DNA from: Rhytidiadelphus loreus
Taxonomy: Eukaryota > Streptophyta > Bryopsida > Hypnales > Hylocomiaceae
Direction: 5' to 3'
Assembly (NCBI GenBank): GCA_947034895.1
Contig: OX344764.1
Location: 2,046,001 to 2,110,000, forward strand
Length of the DNA: 64,000 nucleotides
Shown: piece by piece, positions 1-10,072 of the stretch
Numbering within the stretch: position 1 is the first letter of the stretch
Layout of the letters: every line of letters begins with the position of its first letter
Program-made: the position numbers and the translations under genes
Notes under the pieces: generated by a model
Seen by the model: the letters and a program-made list of their open reading frames with translations, nothing else
Told to the model about the DNA's origin: nothing
Databases searched by the model: none

Positions 1-950
1 GCAGCAATCAGTTTCGAGATGTCTATCTCCTTCTTTTGGCCGACTGGAAGCACATAAGCGTCTTCGCATGTTGTCCAAAATCTTTGATAAACCTTGCTCA
101 CGGATTTGAAGTACATTTTTTTCTCGGTCTTTCGTGAATGAGGAACATTCTGCATTTCGTCTACATAACTCCCCTCAACGACTTCCGATCCCTCTGTTGA
201 TTTTGTTGGCATCACCCGGTTTGATCCGGAAGCGCCAGACTTCTTTCCTTGCTTCTGAATGGAGGGTTTTGCTGGCTTTTGTGTCGATCTTTTCCCTCTG
301 CCTGACCTCGACTCAATAACTGAGTTACGTTTGGAGCTCTCACTCCCACCTAGGGTACCTGTATTCAGGGAGACGGAACGAGCTTTCTTCAACTCGTTCT
401 GTAAATCTAGCTTCCCTTTCAGAGTGCTCAAATCACTGAACATGAATCGAAGCTTAGCAACAAGGCGCCTGCAATTAATCGGTGTACCATCCTTGTTATG
501 CCACTCTTTGTTGTCTAGCTTCTTTTCAAGCTCTTTTACCTCATCCACGAAAATTGAAGTTTCAAGACTTTTGAGGAAGGGAGTTAAACTAAATGGAATG
601 AGTATGGAGTCCAAAACTATCGTAAAATGATACTGCTGGTCTCTTGGAATCTCCGGGACCATTGTCATGCATTTTATCTTAATGACGGGATGAGCGTCCG
701 CTTCAACATCTTTGACTTTCTCCTCAAAGGAAAGCTGTATATAAACGGTTGAGTTTTTGAACTTGTAGGAGAAAGACAGGTCGTTTTTGAACGGGATGAT
801 CTGGAAACTCTAGCCTTCGACCTTGTCCGGGTCTTTAAACTCCCAGAACTCTCCGTCACTGAGCATCATGTCCTCGGCATTAGTATCTGCTGGATTTTGG
901 ACCTCGCACCGCTGAAAGTATTGCTCGAGGCTTGCAACTTGCTCTTCCAT
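1..950 (-). pseudogene. Unrecognised ORF, runs off left edge, one in-frame stop
   Basis: A leftward reading frame starts at an ATG at 950-948 and stays open to the window edge, about 316 codons, except for one in-frame TAG at 810-812 (codon 47). I do not recognise the protein. Roughly residues 1-46 are acidic (SDGEFWEF). Residues 50-180 look like a compact beta/alpha region followed by a charged stretch with KELEKKLDNKEW. A Ser/Lys-rich linker follows, then a second folded-looking part (MYFKSVSKVYQRFWTTCEDA). The stop can be made from CAG by one C-to-T change. The start lies 36 bp from the first palindrome of the array at 986-1667, and the gene diverges from the DUF7869-like gene at 10073, so the two may be partners of one element. 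The frame is seen; the partnership is inference. Confidence 0.5.
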
Positions 951-985
951 CCTACATGATAGTTTCTAGTTAGATGATGTGTCTG

Positions 986-1667
986 TTCAACTCGAATCGA
1001 GCTAAAATGACAATTGCTCTCTTATTTGCTGAATAATTTTTATTAGCATTGTTGTTGTTCTTTATTTCATATCTTGAATTGCGGTTATTGGACATGGTCG
1101 TATGCTTTTATGTGAAAATTGTGTGCGGACATCTGAGACTGTATATGATGAATACTTGCATTCAATTTGATTACTTGTTTTCCTATCTTTTCAGTTGTTT
1201 TAGCTCGGGTCGAGCTAAACCTACTGAGACTGAAGTGATTAATTCTTTATTTAAAATGAATTAGTTATTGCTCTTTGTTTCTGGTGTAATTCTAGGTTTT
1301 TAATAGTTAATTTCTATGCTATGTGTTTTTTAGTTAATGTCTTTTAATGATTTTGCGCTTAATCATATGCTAGGTTAATTTATCTTTTCCTTGTAAGTAA
1401 TTCAGCTCGATTCGAGCTGAATCGTGTTATTGGTCTTGATATCTTCGTTCATTCGTTTTTTGTTCTGTGTTTTTTTTTGTAACGTTACGTCATAATCTTC
1501 TAATGGAGAGTTGTAAGGTGTCCATACAGTTTAGCTCGAGTCGAGCTAAACTGTATGTGAGTACATAATTTTTTTTTGATTTATTTGATTTTTAGCTTAC
1601 GATTGTTTTTTGAAGCTCTGATTGTGGTTTTCCTCTGCAGTTTAGCTCGGGTCGAGCTAAATTGCAG
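986..1667. repeat. Palindrome array A (5 copies)
   Basis: Five interspersed palindromes share the core AGCTCGAnTCGAGCT with a single central base, extended to TTTAGCTCGA/TCGAGCTAAA. They lie at 986-1006, 1199-1219, 1400-1422, 1523-1557 and 1635-1667. The copy at 1523-1557 is a perfect 35-bp palindrome. Spacing is 80-215 bp and the sequence between copies is not repeated. They sit upstream of the leftward frame starting at 950. The same motif forms array B at 9174-10006, so they are likely binding sites for a shared dimeric protein. Confidence 0.9.
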
Positions 1668-1686
1668 GGAAGAACCACGACCAGAG
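1614..1686. repeat. Extended imperfect hairpin around a palindrome
   Basis: The fifth palindrome of array A is the centre of a larger imperfect inverted repeat of about 73 bp. The left arm, GCTCTGATTGTGGTT, pairs with AACCACGACCAGAGC on the right, and TTCCTCTGCAG pairs with TTGCAGGGAA. No other copy in the array has arms this long. The transcript would fold into a stem of about 35 bp. Confidence 0.75.
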
Positions 1687-1689
1687 CGT

Positions 1690-2340
1690 ATATGATGTGG
1701 AAGTCATTTTTACTGTGATTAGGTTTAGGGCTTCATATCTACACTTCCTAAAGTTCTTTAGTTTAGGACTTCTAATACTGCACTAGAATTCACTTCCAGA
1801 CGAACTTAGCACTTATTTTTCAAGCCTAAAACTTTAGGGTTTTTGGACAGGAATCCAAAAACAAAATTCTTTTATTCTTATGCAGTCTGGAATGCCAATA
1901 TCTTCACCAAAAATATGCTACTGTAGCTCTTCAATTATAGAAACATGCGTATCTTCTGAGTACGAAAACATAACACGTTCAATTGGCAAGTTTATGACAC
2001 TTACCTCAAGGAAAAAGGTGCACAATCTTGAACACCTTACTGTATACACAGGTAGATCCAAAATTTGTAGGTTACAAGGCATTTGCAAGATATCAAAACA
2101 CTATTGAAGGTGACAAATGAATGAATCCAACGATTAGGTAATACTACAATTTATTTAGGGTTCCACATTTACAATAAAGAAATTCATGAATTAGAAATCT
2201 ACAGAGCTGGTACATAAAAATTCATGAAGCTTCATATCATTCACGTAAACTAATAGAAAGTGAAACTATGAAACATAACCTGTCAACAATGAAGAAGACA
2301 ATATGAAGCATTCAAGCAATGAAACAATGAACTAGTAGTT
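1690..2340. other. AT-rich stretch, nothing recognised
   Basis: AT-rich DNA with short TTTAGGG-like words near 1722-1850. No supported gene and no palindrome copies. It may be the left part of a block that separates arrays A and B. Confidence 0.4.
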
Positions 2341-2351
2341 TCCTCACCTGT

Positions 2352-3545
2352 ATGTTAAAGTTGCAGGTGATGCACTTCGTGATGTTCAGCGAAATAATCC
2401 TACTGCATCCGTAAACTGTGGAATATTCCAATCATGATGATTTCAGCAATACCGAAATAAAAAATTTCAGAACACGGAATCCCAAATGACGAAGTGAAAC
2501 CCGAAACCCCAATGTCGATAAAGCACACTGCAGAAATTCGAGGGATAAAGTAGAAATTCACGGCATGCAAACATTCTGCTCAAAGAGGTTTAAGAAGCCT
2601 ACAATTGATATCAGGCAAAGAAATTTAGAGAAGGAGATGACGTCCAATACATGTACACAGTCACACGGTGTAACACAAACTTGAAACTAGAAGGTAAGAG
2701 ATTGAACTTACAACGTTCAATTGACACTTTCTTCACGCCAGCCACAATCATCCCAGACCACGGAGCTGCACTTTCTTCAAGCCAGAAATCTGCACAGACC
2801 ACCAATTAGCAAAGATCAGGAATCTCAACAGGCCATGAAGCTCACCACGAGAAACAAGGAAACCTAATTCAAAGCGAAACACTTCAATTGGCGTTTCGGA
2901 GACGCCCTAAACCTCCAGCTGAAACACCTCACTCACAACAAAACATTTCAATTGCGCCAAACATGTGACAAACCCTGACAAGCAAAACCCTCGAACACAA
3001 ACCCTGACTAGCCAGCCCTTGAATCGGCAGACCCTGACGGCAATTTCAACAAACAGATTGCGAACCCTTGCAAAAGCCTACTTAACGCAAACCCTATACG
3101 CAATTGCCGATCCAATTACTGGGAAATGCGAGAACTGAACTGAACGGAATTGAAAGATCAACGCTGGATTGGAGAGGCAGTAACAAACCTGAAGTCAATC
3201 CGAAAAGGAAGCGCTGGAATGATGTCCGAAGTTGAAACCGCACCCGCAAACTAGCGCGCCCCGACGCTCCAATGACGTCCGACGATGAAACCGCACCCTC
3301 GAAATGAAGAAACAATGAACGTGCACCGACGAGGTGGAAGCACACAGAAACGAAGAACACGCCCCGACGAAGTGGAAGCACAGAATCACGTACACAAACA
3401 GTCTCTACAAGCGGAGATCGGACGCATCGTGTACTACTCGGAAACTGAGAATACACGGAAGAGAGACAGGTGCGCACCAAACCCTAGCTCCCCGTTTACT
3501 CTGTTGCAATAGGTAGAATCCTCATCCATAAACCGTGGTCTTCAT
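2352..3545 (-). other. Candidate spliced transcript, unknown
   Basis: Read leftward, this stretch has the grammar of the 5' part of a plant gene. A TATA-like GTATAAAGGG lies near 3570, followed by a GC-richer leader containing CTAGGGTTT. A possible donor (TTCAG/GTTTGT) is near 3188. An acceptor (GTGCAG) at about 2790 is followed by a donor (GTT/GTAAGTT) at about 2714. An acceptor (TTCTGCAG) at about 2531 is followed by a donor (ACAG/GTGAGG) at about 2352. Joining the last two exons gives only a roughly 55-codon frame (MIVAGVKKVSIER...). I recognise no protein; it could be a non-coding RNA, a 5' leader or a dead gene. Splice sites are seen; transcription is inference. Confidence 0.3.
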
Positions 3546-3699
3546 CCAGAGACCCAGCCCCTCCCTTTATACCCGAAACTCCATCCGGATACCCACTATG
3601 TGTCAATGTATCTGGTCTTCATCCAGATACCCGGCCCCTCCCCTTACCGAAGATTCATGTTATCGAAGATTCATCTTACCTTCATCTTACCGAAGATTC

Positions 3700-6600
3700 A
3701 GGTTATCCTAATTTAACCCCTTAACGCCTCAATCCTTTTTCAAAATTTGGCACATTTTTGCTTATATTTTTGTACAGTAATACCATTTACCAAAATTTCA
3801 TGAAATGGAGCATAAAATAAAGTTGTCTTTTCAAGATTCAAGTGTTACTTTGGATGATTGACAAGGTTGTTGGATGAAATAGTGATGCAAACCCTCTGTT
3901 CATCGCCAGAATATGGACGTCAAAGTGTTTAAGGGTAAAAACTTTGCTCATCATATACTCATCCATTATTGGTAACCTCTACTACTGTCATGTTTGTTTT
4001 TTAAGGAAGAAATACTAAAGAAGTTTGTTTAAACCATAAATACCATAAAACTTCCTTTCGTAAACTAATAGTTCATGTTGGTAACTGCGGTCAATTTTGT
4101 AGGTTGATATCACCTAATATCTAAAACCTTCTTCATATGGAATTCCATGTTGAATGCATAGTTGCATTCCTTAATTTCTGAAGAGGGATTGAAAATGAGT
4201 CATTTTCTTCTTTTAAGTACAAACTAGTGCCATAGAAATTATTCTTTTCTTTACCATGTGAATCAGTGACTTTGGAAATACTGAAAACATTCATTTGTGT
4301 ACTACCTTTGACCAACTAGAGCAGACCTCACAATTTGACAAAAACAAATTACAATGATTAATCGCAATGCAATTTGGCTCGATATCTTCTAACAACCTTT
4401 GGATTGAGAACATGCTTATCTTTTTCGATGGTGATGATGGTAATTATTTCTTTCCTTCATTGTTTGACATAGTCAATGTATTTTTTTTAAACTGGAAGTA
4501 TACATTATAGATCCAACAATTCTATACAATGGTTCCTTCAAGACTAGAATAAAAAAAAAGGACAAATGCACTTCCATGCTATGTAGTAAAAGAAATTGTC
4601 ATAAATAGCCCATAAGAATGGGCACTTGTTACCTTATGATCTTGTACAAAATGAGGGGAACTATACTTCAATTATTCTTTTGTGTATGAAAAAGTGTCCA
4701 AGTCTTAATTTTTGTTTAGCTTACATTTATTGAAAGCTTTTTATTTGTAGAAATCCAAATATTGCCCTAAACTTTGCTAAATCGTAAACATTGGTCACAT
4801 TTCATTAGATTAGAGTTTAGGGAACATTTTTTTGGGCTACTATCCAAAATTTACCTCTGAATAGATTACTCAAGAAAGACACTTTTCAAATATTATTTAT
4901 TAATTAACTGAGTATAAGTATACGATATACCTAAAAACAACTTCCACAAATAAATAATCTTAGAAAAATAAAAATCAAGAGCATTAAATTCATATATTTT
5001 GAAATCTACATATAAGCCAAAAGAATTTTTTGAGAAATACAAATATTGATGGAAAATTTAATGTAGAAGGAGCTTTAAATTTTTGCCTTCATATTCTTCA
5101 TCTAAAAATGTTGGTAAAAGGAGTAAATACAAATATAATGATGCACATGAATATAAGAATGTGATTCAAAAGTTCTTGTTAGGAACTTTTTGTAGAAAGA
5201 AATTATAATTATTTTAAATTTTACTTTATTGTAGAACTTTACATTTTCTTATGTTTAGAATATTAATCCATTCAGAAGTAAATGGATAAACTCTACATTT
5301 AAAAGATAAAGTATGAGGTTCATAAAGAAACAATGAAATATTTCATTTGTAATTTTGAAGAGTTTTAATTCTTGAAATATTTTTCTATAAACTTTCATTG
5401 GATGAAATTAGAATTTGTAAAATGACTACATGTTTTCCATATGTTTTAGATGAAAGTTTCAGATGCCTTTTGATCGGACCCCTTACATATTCGAAGGTAG
5501 GAAATTCTTGTATTGAATACACTTTGAGGTTAACGAAACCCTTTTTGAAACACAAACCATTTTTAGATTATTTTTAGATCAATAGCCTTTTAATACTATT
5601 TTATTCACTTAAAAATACAGGATATTGAGGTACATATCTGTATGGGATGTGAACAGATGTATCGAAGGCAATATTAAATCCAAACTATATTTTAGTCATT
5701 CACTAAAATCAGTCTAGAATTGTTATGAGGAAATTTATCTGTATGATGCTTTCTGTAATATTCTAATAAATATTATATACATATAGAGAGAGAAAGTTTT
5801 TTTTTAAAATAAAAAAATATTGGAACTATTTTTCATTAGGGAGGAAATTTTTGTGTTCAAATAATGAACAAAAAATGTTTGATTATTTTAAACATGAAAG
5901 GTTTACTCCCTTTCAATGATACATGTTGGTTTCTATCCACTAAAAGTTCCATTTCCAACATAATAGTGCATGTAAGGTGTCTCACTATTAGTGCATGTAA
6001 GGTGTCCTTCTATTACGCCATGATTATGGCTTCATGCTAGAGTCTATCATTGATTTGTAATAATAGTGCATGTAAAGTGTCCCACTTTCATGCAATGATT
6101 ATGGCTTCATGCTAAAGGCCATCATTGATTTGTAATGAAGCCAACTACAAACATAGAGAAATACACAAAGACCCTTATCAAAATTATGTTGGTTTTTGAA
6201 AGTTTGTATATTTCAAACTTAAGTCATAACTCATATGAGGTTCTACATTTATAAAATAGATGAGCTTTTGTCTTCATTACTTTTTGAACATTACAATTCT
6301 AAAATAAAGGTTTCATTCTAAGATTCATTTCTTTGGTAATTATAGGTAATTCACTATGAATTTTTGGTGCTAACAAACGTGAAGTTCGGAAATTATTCCC
6401 AACTTACCTCCAAGAATGACTACCAAACCATTTTGCATTTCATGAGTTTAACAATGTGCATTTTTTGGATCTTTCACGAATCCAAGGTTCACTATTATTT
6501 TGGGTGGTTGTCTAGGAGAAAAAAAAATACCCTAAACTATATGTGCTATTACAACCCACATCTTTTAAACTTCTACATTTTTTTCCCATCCAAAAATGTC

Positions 6601-8080
6601 TTATATTTCCTCAATTCTAGAATAATAGTTGTATAAACTACAACAAAGGGTTCTGACTTATTTTTTGGGGGTTTATTTTGTACAGAGGGTAAATGATCAT
6701 GTCTTTTGTTATTTTTTATTTAATCTTTACATTTCTTTTAAGTCCTTCATTTTATTCCCCACCCCATTTTTTTTCCATGACTTTTGGAATTATAGTTTTC
6801 TAAACTACATTGGAGATTCCCTAGAAAAAAAATTCGTTCACGTTGTATGAAAAAAAATTAGCATTATTTATGTGTAGTTCTGTACTATTGTAATTTAGTC
6901 TTAACTTTATTTCCAACTTCATTTTTCTCATCCAAGAGTGTGTATTACTTAAAGAAGTTGGAGAAAGTTAGAAAAATAAAAGATGAATCATTCAACATTT
7001 CAAATGTTTAAGGATCTCATAATTCAGAATATTCCGCCACTTCAAAAGAAATAATTTTTTTAATTAAAAAAATGCCATGAATGCATCAAATTGTAGTAAG
7101 AGCAATAATCTATTCATTTGTAAATGCATGAAATGAATCTCTACATTAAAGGCAAACAAGAATGAGTAGAATTTCTTTTTGGTTCTATCAATAAGTTGCA
7201 CAGAAAAAAAAATAAGGATAATAGCAGGTTTACAAACTCTAGTAGTAATTGCTTTGCAAGTGGAACATGTTCATTCATTTTTTCATGTATATCATAAGAA
7301 TCACTAATTTTATGGCTACTAAAATCACATTTCCTTATAGCTAACAATTAGAGTAAAGATATAGAGTACATGAAAGTAATTTCTTCATTTCTGATTTCTG
7401 ATTTTAAGTAAAATACACACAAAAGTAATTTCTGAATTCATCAGTAGATGAAATTTCTATTTCTATTGATTATTGAAGCCTATCTAGAAGTATTTATATC
7501 ATATTTGAAACTTTGGAGAAGCTAATTGCATCAATGAATGACTTTATCTAATGCTTGGAGCACTAATTTTAAAAACTTAATGAAAGCACGCATTTTTTAA
7601 TTTTCCAAGGAAAATTTATTATTGCCCCTCACTTCTAGAAGTGTGCACATCATTTGTAAAACTCAATCATGAGAATTTACTTAAAGTAGCCATTGTATTC
7701 AATAGTTCTTTCCAACCATTTTAAATAATACATTAGTTGTTAAAGTGTTTTGGTTAAGAATAAATTGACACAAAAGTTGTTAATTTTTTGGGAGGTTAAA
7801 TTCATATTCATATTGAAGCATTGAAGCAATTAGATGATTTTGAGCATTCATAAGAAGTTATTCAAAGGATCTATTGTATTTAGTACTTTGATCCAATTTA
7901 AATAGTACAATATATGCAGTGTTTTCTTCTTAGATAAAAAATTTACACACGACGTATACATTTTTCGGAGGGTGGCATTTTAGTTTTTTAGAAAGCTTGA
8001 TAGTGCTTAGATCATAAAAGAAACAATTAGGGGACTCGTAATTTGCAAAAGTTTCATTTTATTTCATTCAGATCCGGACA
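3700..8080. other. Long AT-rich region without recognisable genes
   Basis: About 4.4 kb of strongly AT-rich DNA with many poly-A and poly-T runs. The short open frames lack protein-like composition and are not supported as genes. The only clear structure is the 100-bp duplication at 5961-6136. It probably consists of old, decayed insertions. Confidence 0.6.
5961..6136. repeat. 100-bp tandem duplication
   Basis: Two diverged copies of a unit beginning TAATAGTGCATGTAAGGTGTC start at 5961 and 6061, exactly 100 bp apart. Each contains ATGATTATGGCTTCATGCTA and ends in TCATTGATTTGTAAT. A third partial copy of the opening words lies at 5989. Confidence 0.8.
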
Positions 8081-8082
8081 TT

Positions 8083-8105
8083 TAAACCCTAAACCCTAAA
8101 CCCTA
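8083..8105. repeat. Interstitial plant telomere-like repeat
   Basis: Just over three units of CCCTAAA in a row. This is the Arabidopsis-type plant telomere repeat. So short a block inside other DNA is more likely an internal telomere box or a repair scar than a chromosome end. Confidence 0.8.
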
Positions 8106-9170
8106 CAGAAAACATGGAACTTACAAAGTGGGACTTCCTTTCATTATTATATGCGCATTATTCTTTTTCTGGACTGTGGCGATGGATAAAACATTCCCGC
8201 TCCCTATAAATAAGATGGCGTAGACAATGAAAGTCCATCATTACTTGAAATAACCTGGACCCCTTTTTTGGAGTTCAAACAGGAAAACCGCACGAAATAA
8301 CAATGAAAATGCAAATAGTCTTTGAACTTTGTGATTTAGGAATCTGGCATTATTGGTAGAAGGGCACAATACCTGAATTGGAAAGAGTAGGTGAACGTTA
8401 ATATTACGAATGCCCTGCAGCCACGATAGTCCTCAAAAGTCAACAAGTCATCATGAGAGGAATCCCTCAGTAATAGACAAGGCCACAATTTTCGTGGCTT
8501 TACTTTATGTATAGTCTCCACTACTATCATGATTCCTGGGTTTTTCAAAATTGAAAGTTATGTGGTTGAAAACGCGCGATGAATTGGCGCTCTTCTTTTC
8601 CAGCGCAAGAAGTTGTGTACAAGTGACCATCCCATTTGCAAACACCTCTTCCGACCGTACTCCTCATCTCTATCGACGTTGGCGTTTATTCGTATCTTGC
8701 GCAGCTCCTTATTCGACTTGTGTCGTTACGCCGTGTGAATTCTGTGAGGAGTTTGTTTATTGTTTTGCTGTATTCTCCCGTCCTCTTCGAGAAAGCATTT
8801 GTTGCAAGCAGTTTGTGGTTAGTCATTTAGACCTGTGCGGTCACTTTTACTTGTCCATTCAACACAATGTATTCGATGTGGCGCTTACACGTTACCAATA
8901 TTCTTTCACTGTCAATGACTTGTACAATGTGTTTTCTCAACTTCTGTGTATTAGACTCTATCATCAGTTGTAAATGTACAACTTCCGTCAAGCTCCATTT
9001 CGATAGTTTATTGTACAATGAATCTGTACCTGTGTTTGAGTGTCCCGTATTTGTCGCCGGAATTTACGGGCCATTGAATGTCGAATTACTTGGGAATAAC
9101 TACGTAGATGTTGAACTCCGGAAATCACGGAATGTTTTAGCCTGAACTGTCTTCTTTGCATGACTTCATC
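8106..9170. other. Intergenic DNA left of palindrome array B
   Basis: A more GC-rich block (8550-9150) holds an open frame of about 140 codons at 8551-8973. Overlapping frames of similar length exist on both strands, and no motif is recognisable. I do not call a gene here. Confidence 0.35.
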
Positions 9171-9173
9171 GCA

Positions 9174-10006
9174 ATTCAACTCGATTCGAGCTGAATCAAC
9201 ACATGAGATTCTCTTTAAGACTAACGTCATTACAAATTAACTGAACTCAAGCTAAATGGAGATCAATCACTTCTAGGATTAATTTTTTAATAAGTGATTC
9301 GGAATGAATTGTATTAGATTTCATTTGGCTTATACATTTGTGAATTGCAGAACATAATCTATCTATATTTGCAGTTTAGCTCAATTCGAGCTAAACTGAT
9401 ACATTACATTTTGGACTTGCCTAAATAACAATATTTAAAATCATGAATTTCTTTATACTCTGACGATGTCATACATAATTCCTATTATGAGATTTGGACA
9501 TTGAAAAAGGTCCTGTATTTAATATTGCAGTTCAGCTCCATTCGAGCTAAACTGACATATGGCGCACATCATCACATTCTGTTTCGACGTCTAAATCAGA
9601 CTGGACTGATTATGTGATATGTCAGAACTATTGCAAGATCCAACTTCTGATCCAAAATCATTATGAAAAAATATCAAGAATGTTTAACAGATTGAAATTC
9701 AACAATGTAAAAGAGGATTGGTTCTGAGAATGCAAGGGACTAGACCAGCAGTTTAGCTCGATTCGAGCTGAACAGTTGGTTTGGGCGTTGGTATTTCTCA
9801 GAAGCAAATATTTATTCCAGGTTTAATACCCAATCGTTTTGAAATTCTTTCTTGTTTACTATATTCTACAGTCGTACAGGTTACATTTGTTCCCTATTAC
9901 ATTGATATACCAGTAGTCATCACGATATGATATCATGAGAGATATTAGTTCTTTTCTGTATCGCAATATTCATTCGGAATTAAATTTAGCTCGAGTCGAG
10001 CTGATT
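9174..10006. repeat. Palindrome array B (5 clear copies, 1 degenerate)
   Basis: The same motif as array A (core AGCTCGAnTCGAGCT) recurs at 9174-9196, 9372-9398, 9528-9554, 9749-9772 and 9983-10006. A degenerate half-site copy is at about 9237-9258. The copies at 9372 and 9528 extend to CAGTTTAGCTC/GAGCTAAACTG. The array ends 67 bp before the ATG at 10073 of the DUF7869-like gene. That mirrors how array A abuts the start of the leftward gene at 950. Confidence 0.9.
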
Positions 10007-10072
10007 TGTGACTATTTCAATTTCTGTCTATTATACTTATTTTTTATGTCTACCTCGTCATAAATAGGTACC

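Noticed and set aside
8083..8105. Chromosome end
   Set aside because: Only about three telomere units with ordinary DNA on both sides.
8551..8973. 140-codon plus-strand frame
   Set aside because: Overlapping frames of similar size on both strands, no motif, no promoter or splice context.
986..10006. CRISPR-like spaced repeats
   Set aside because: Spacing is irregular (80-230 bp), copies vary, the genome is eukaryotic and no cas genes exist. They are palindromic binding-site-like repeats.
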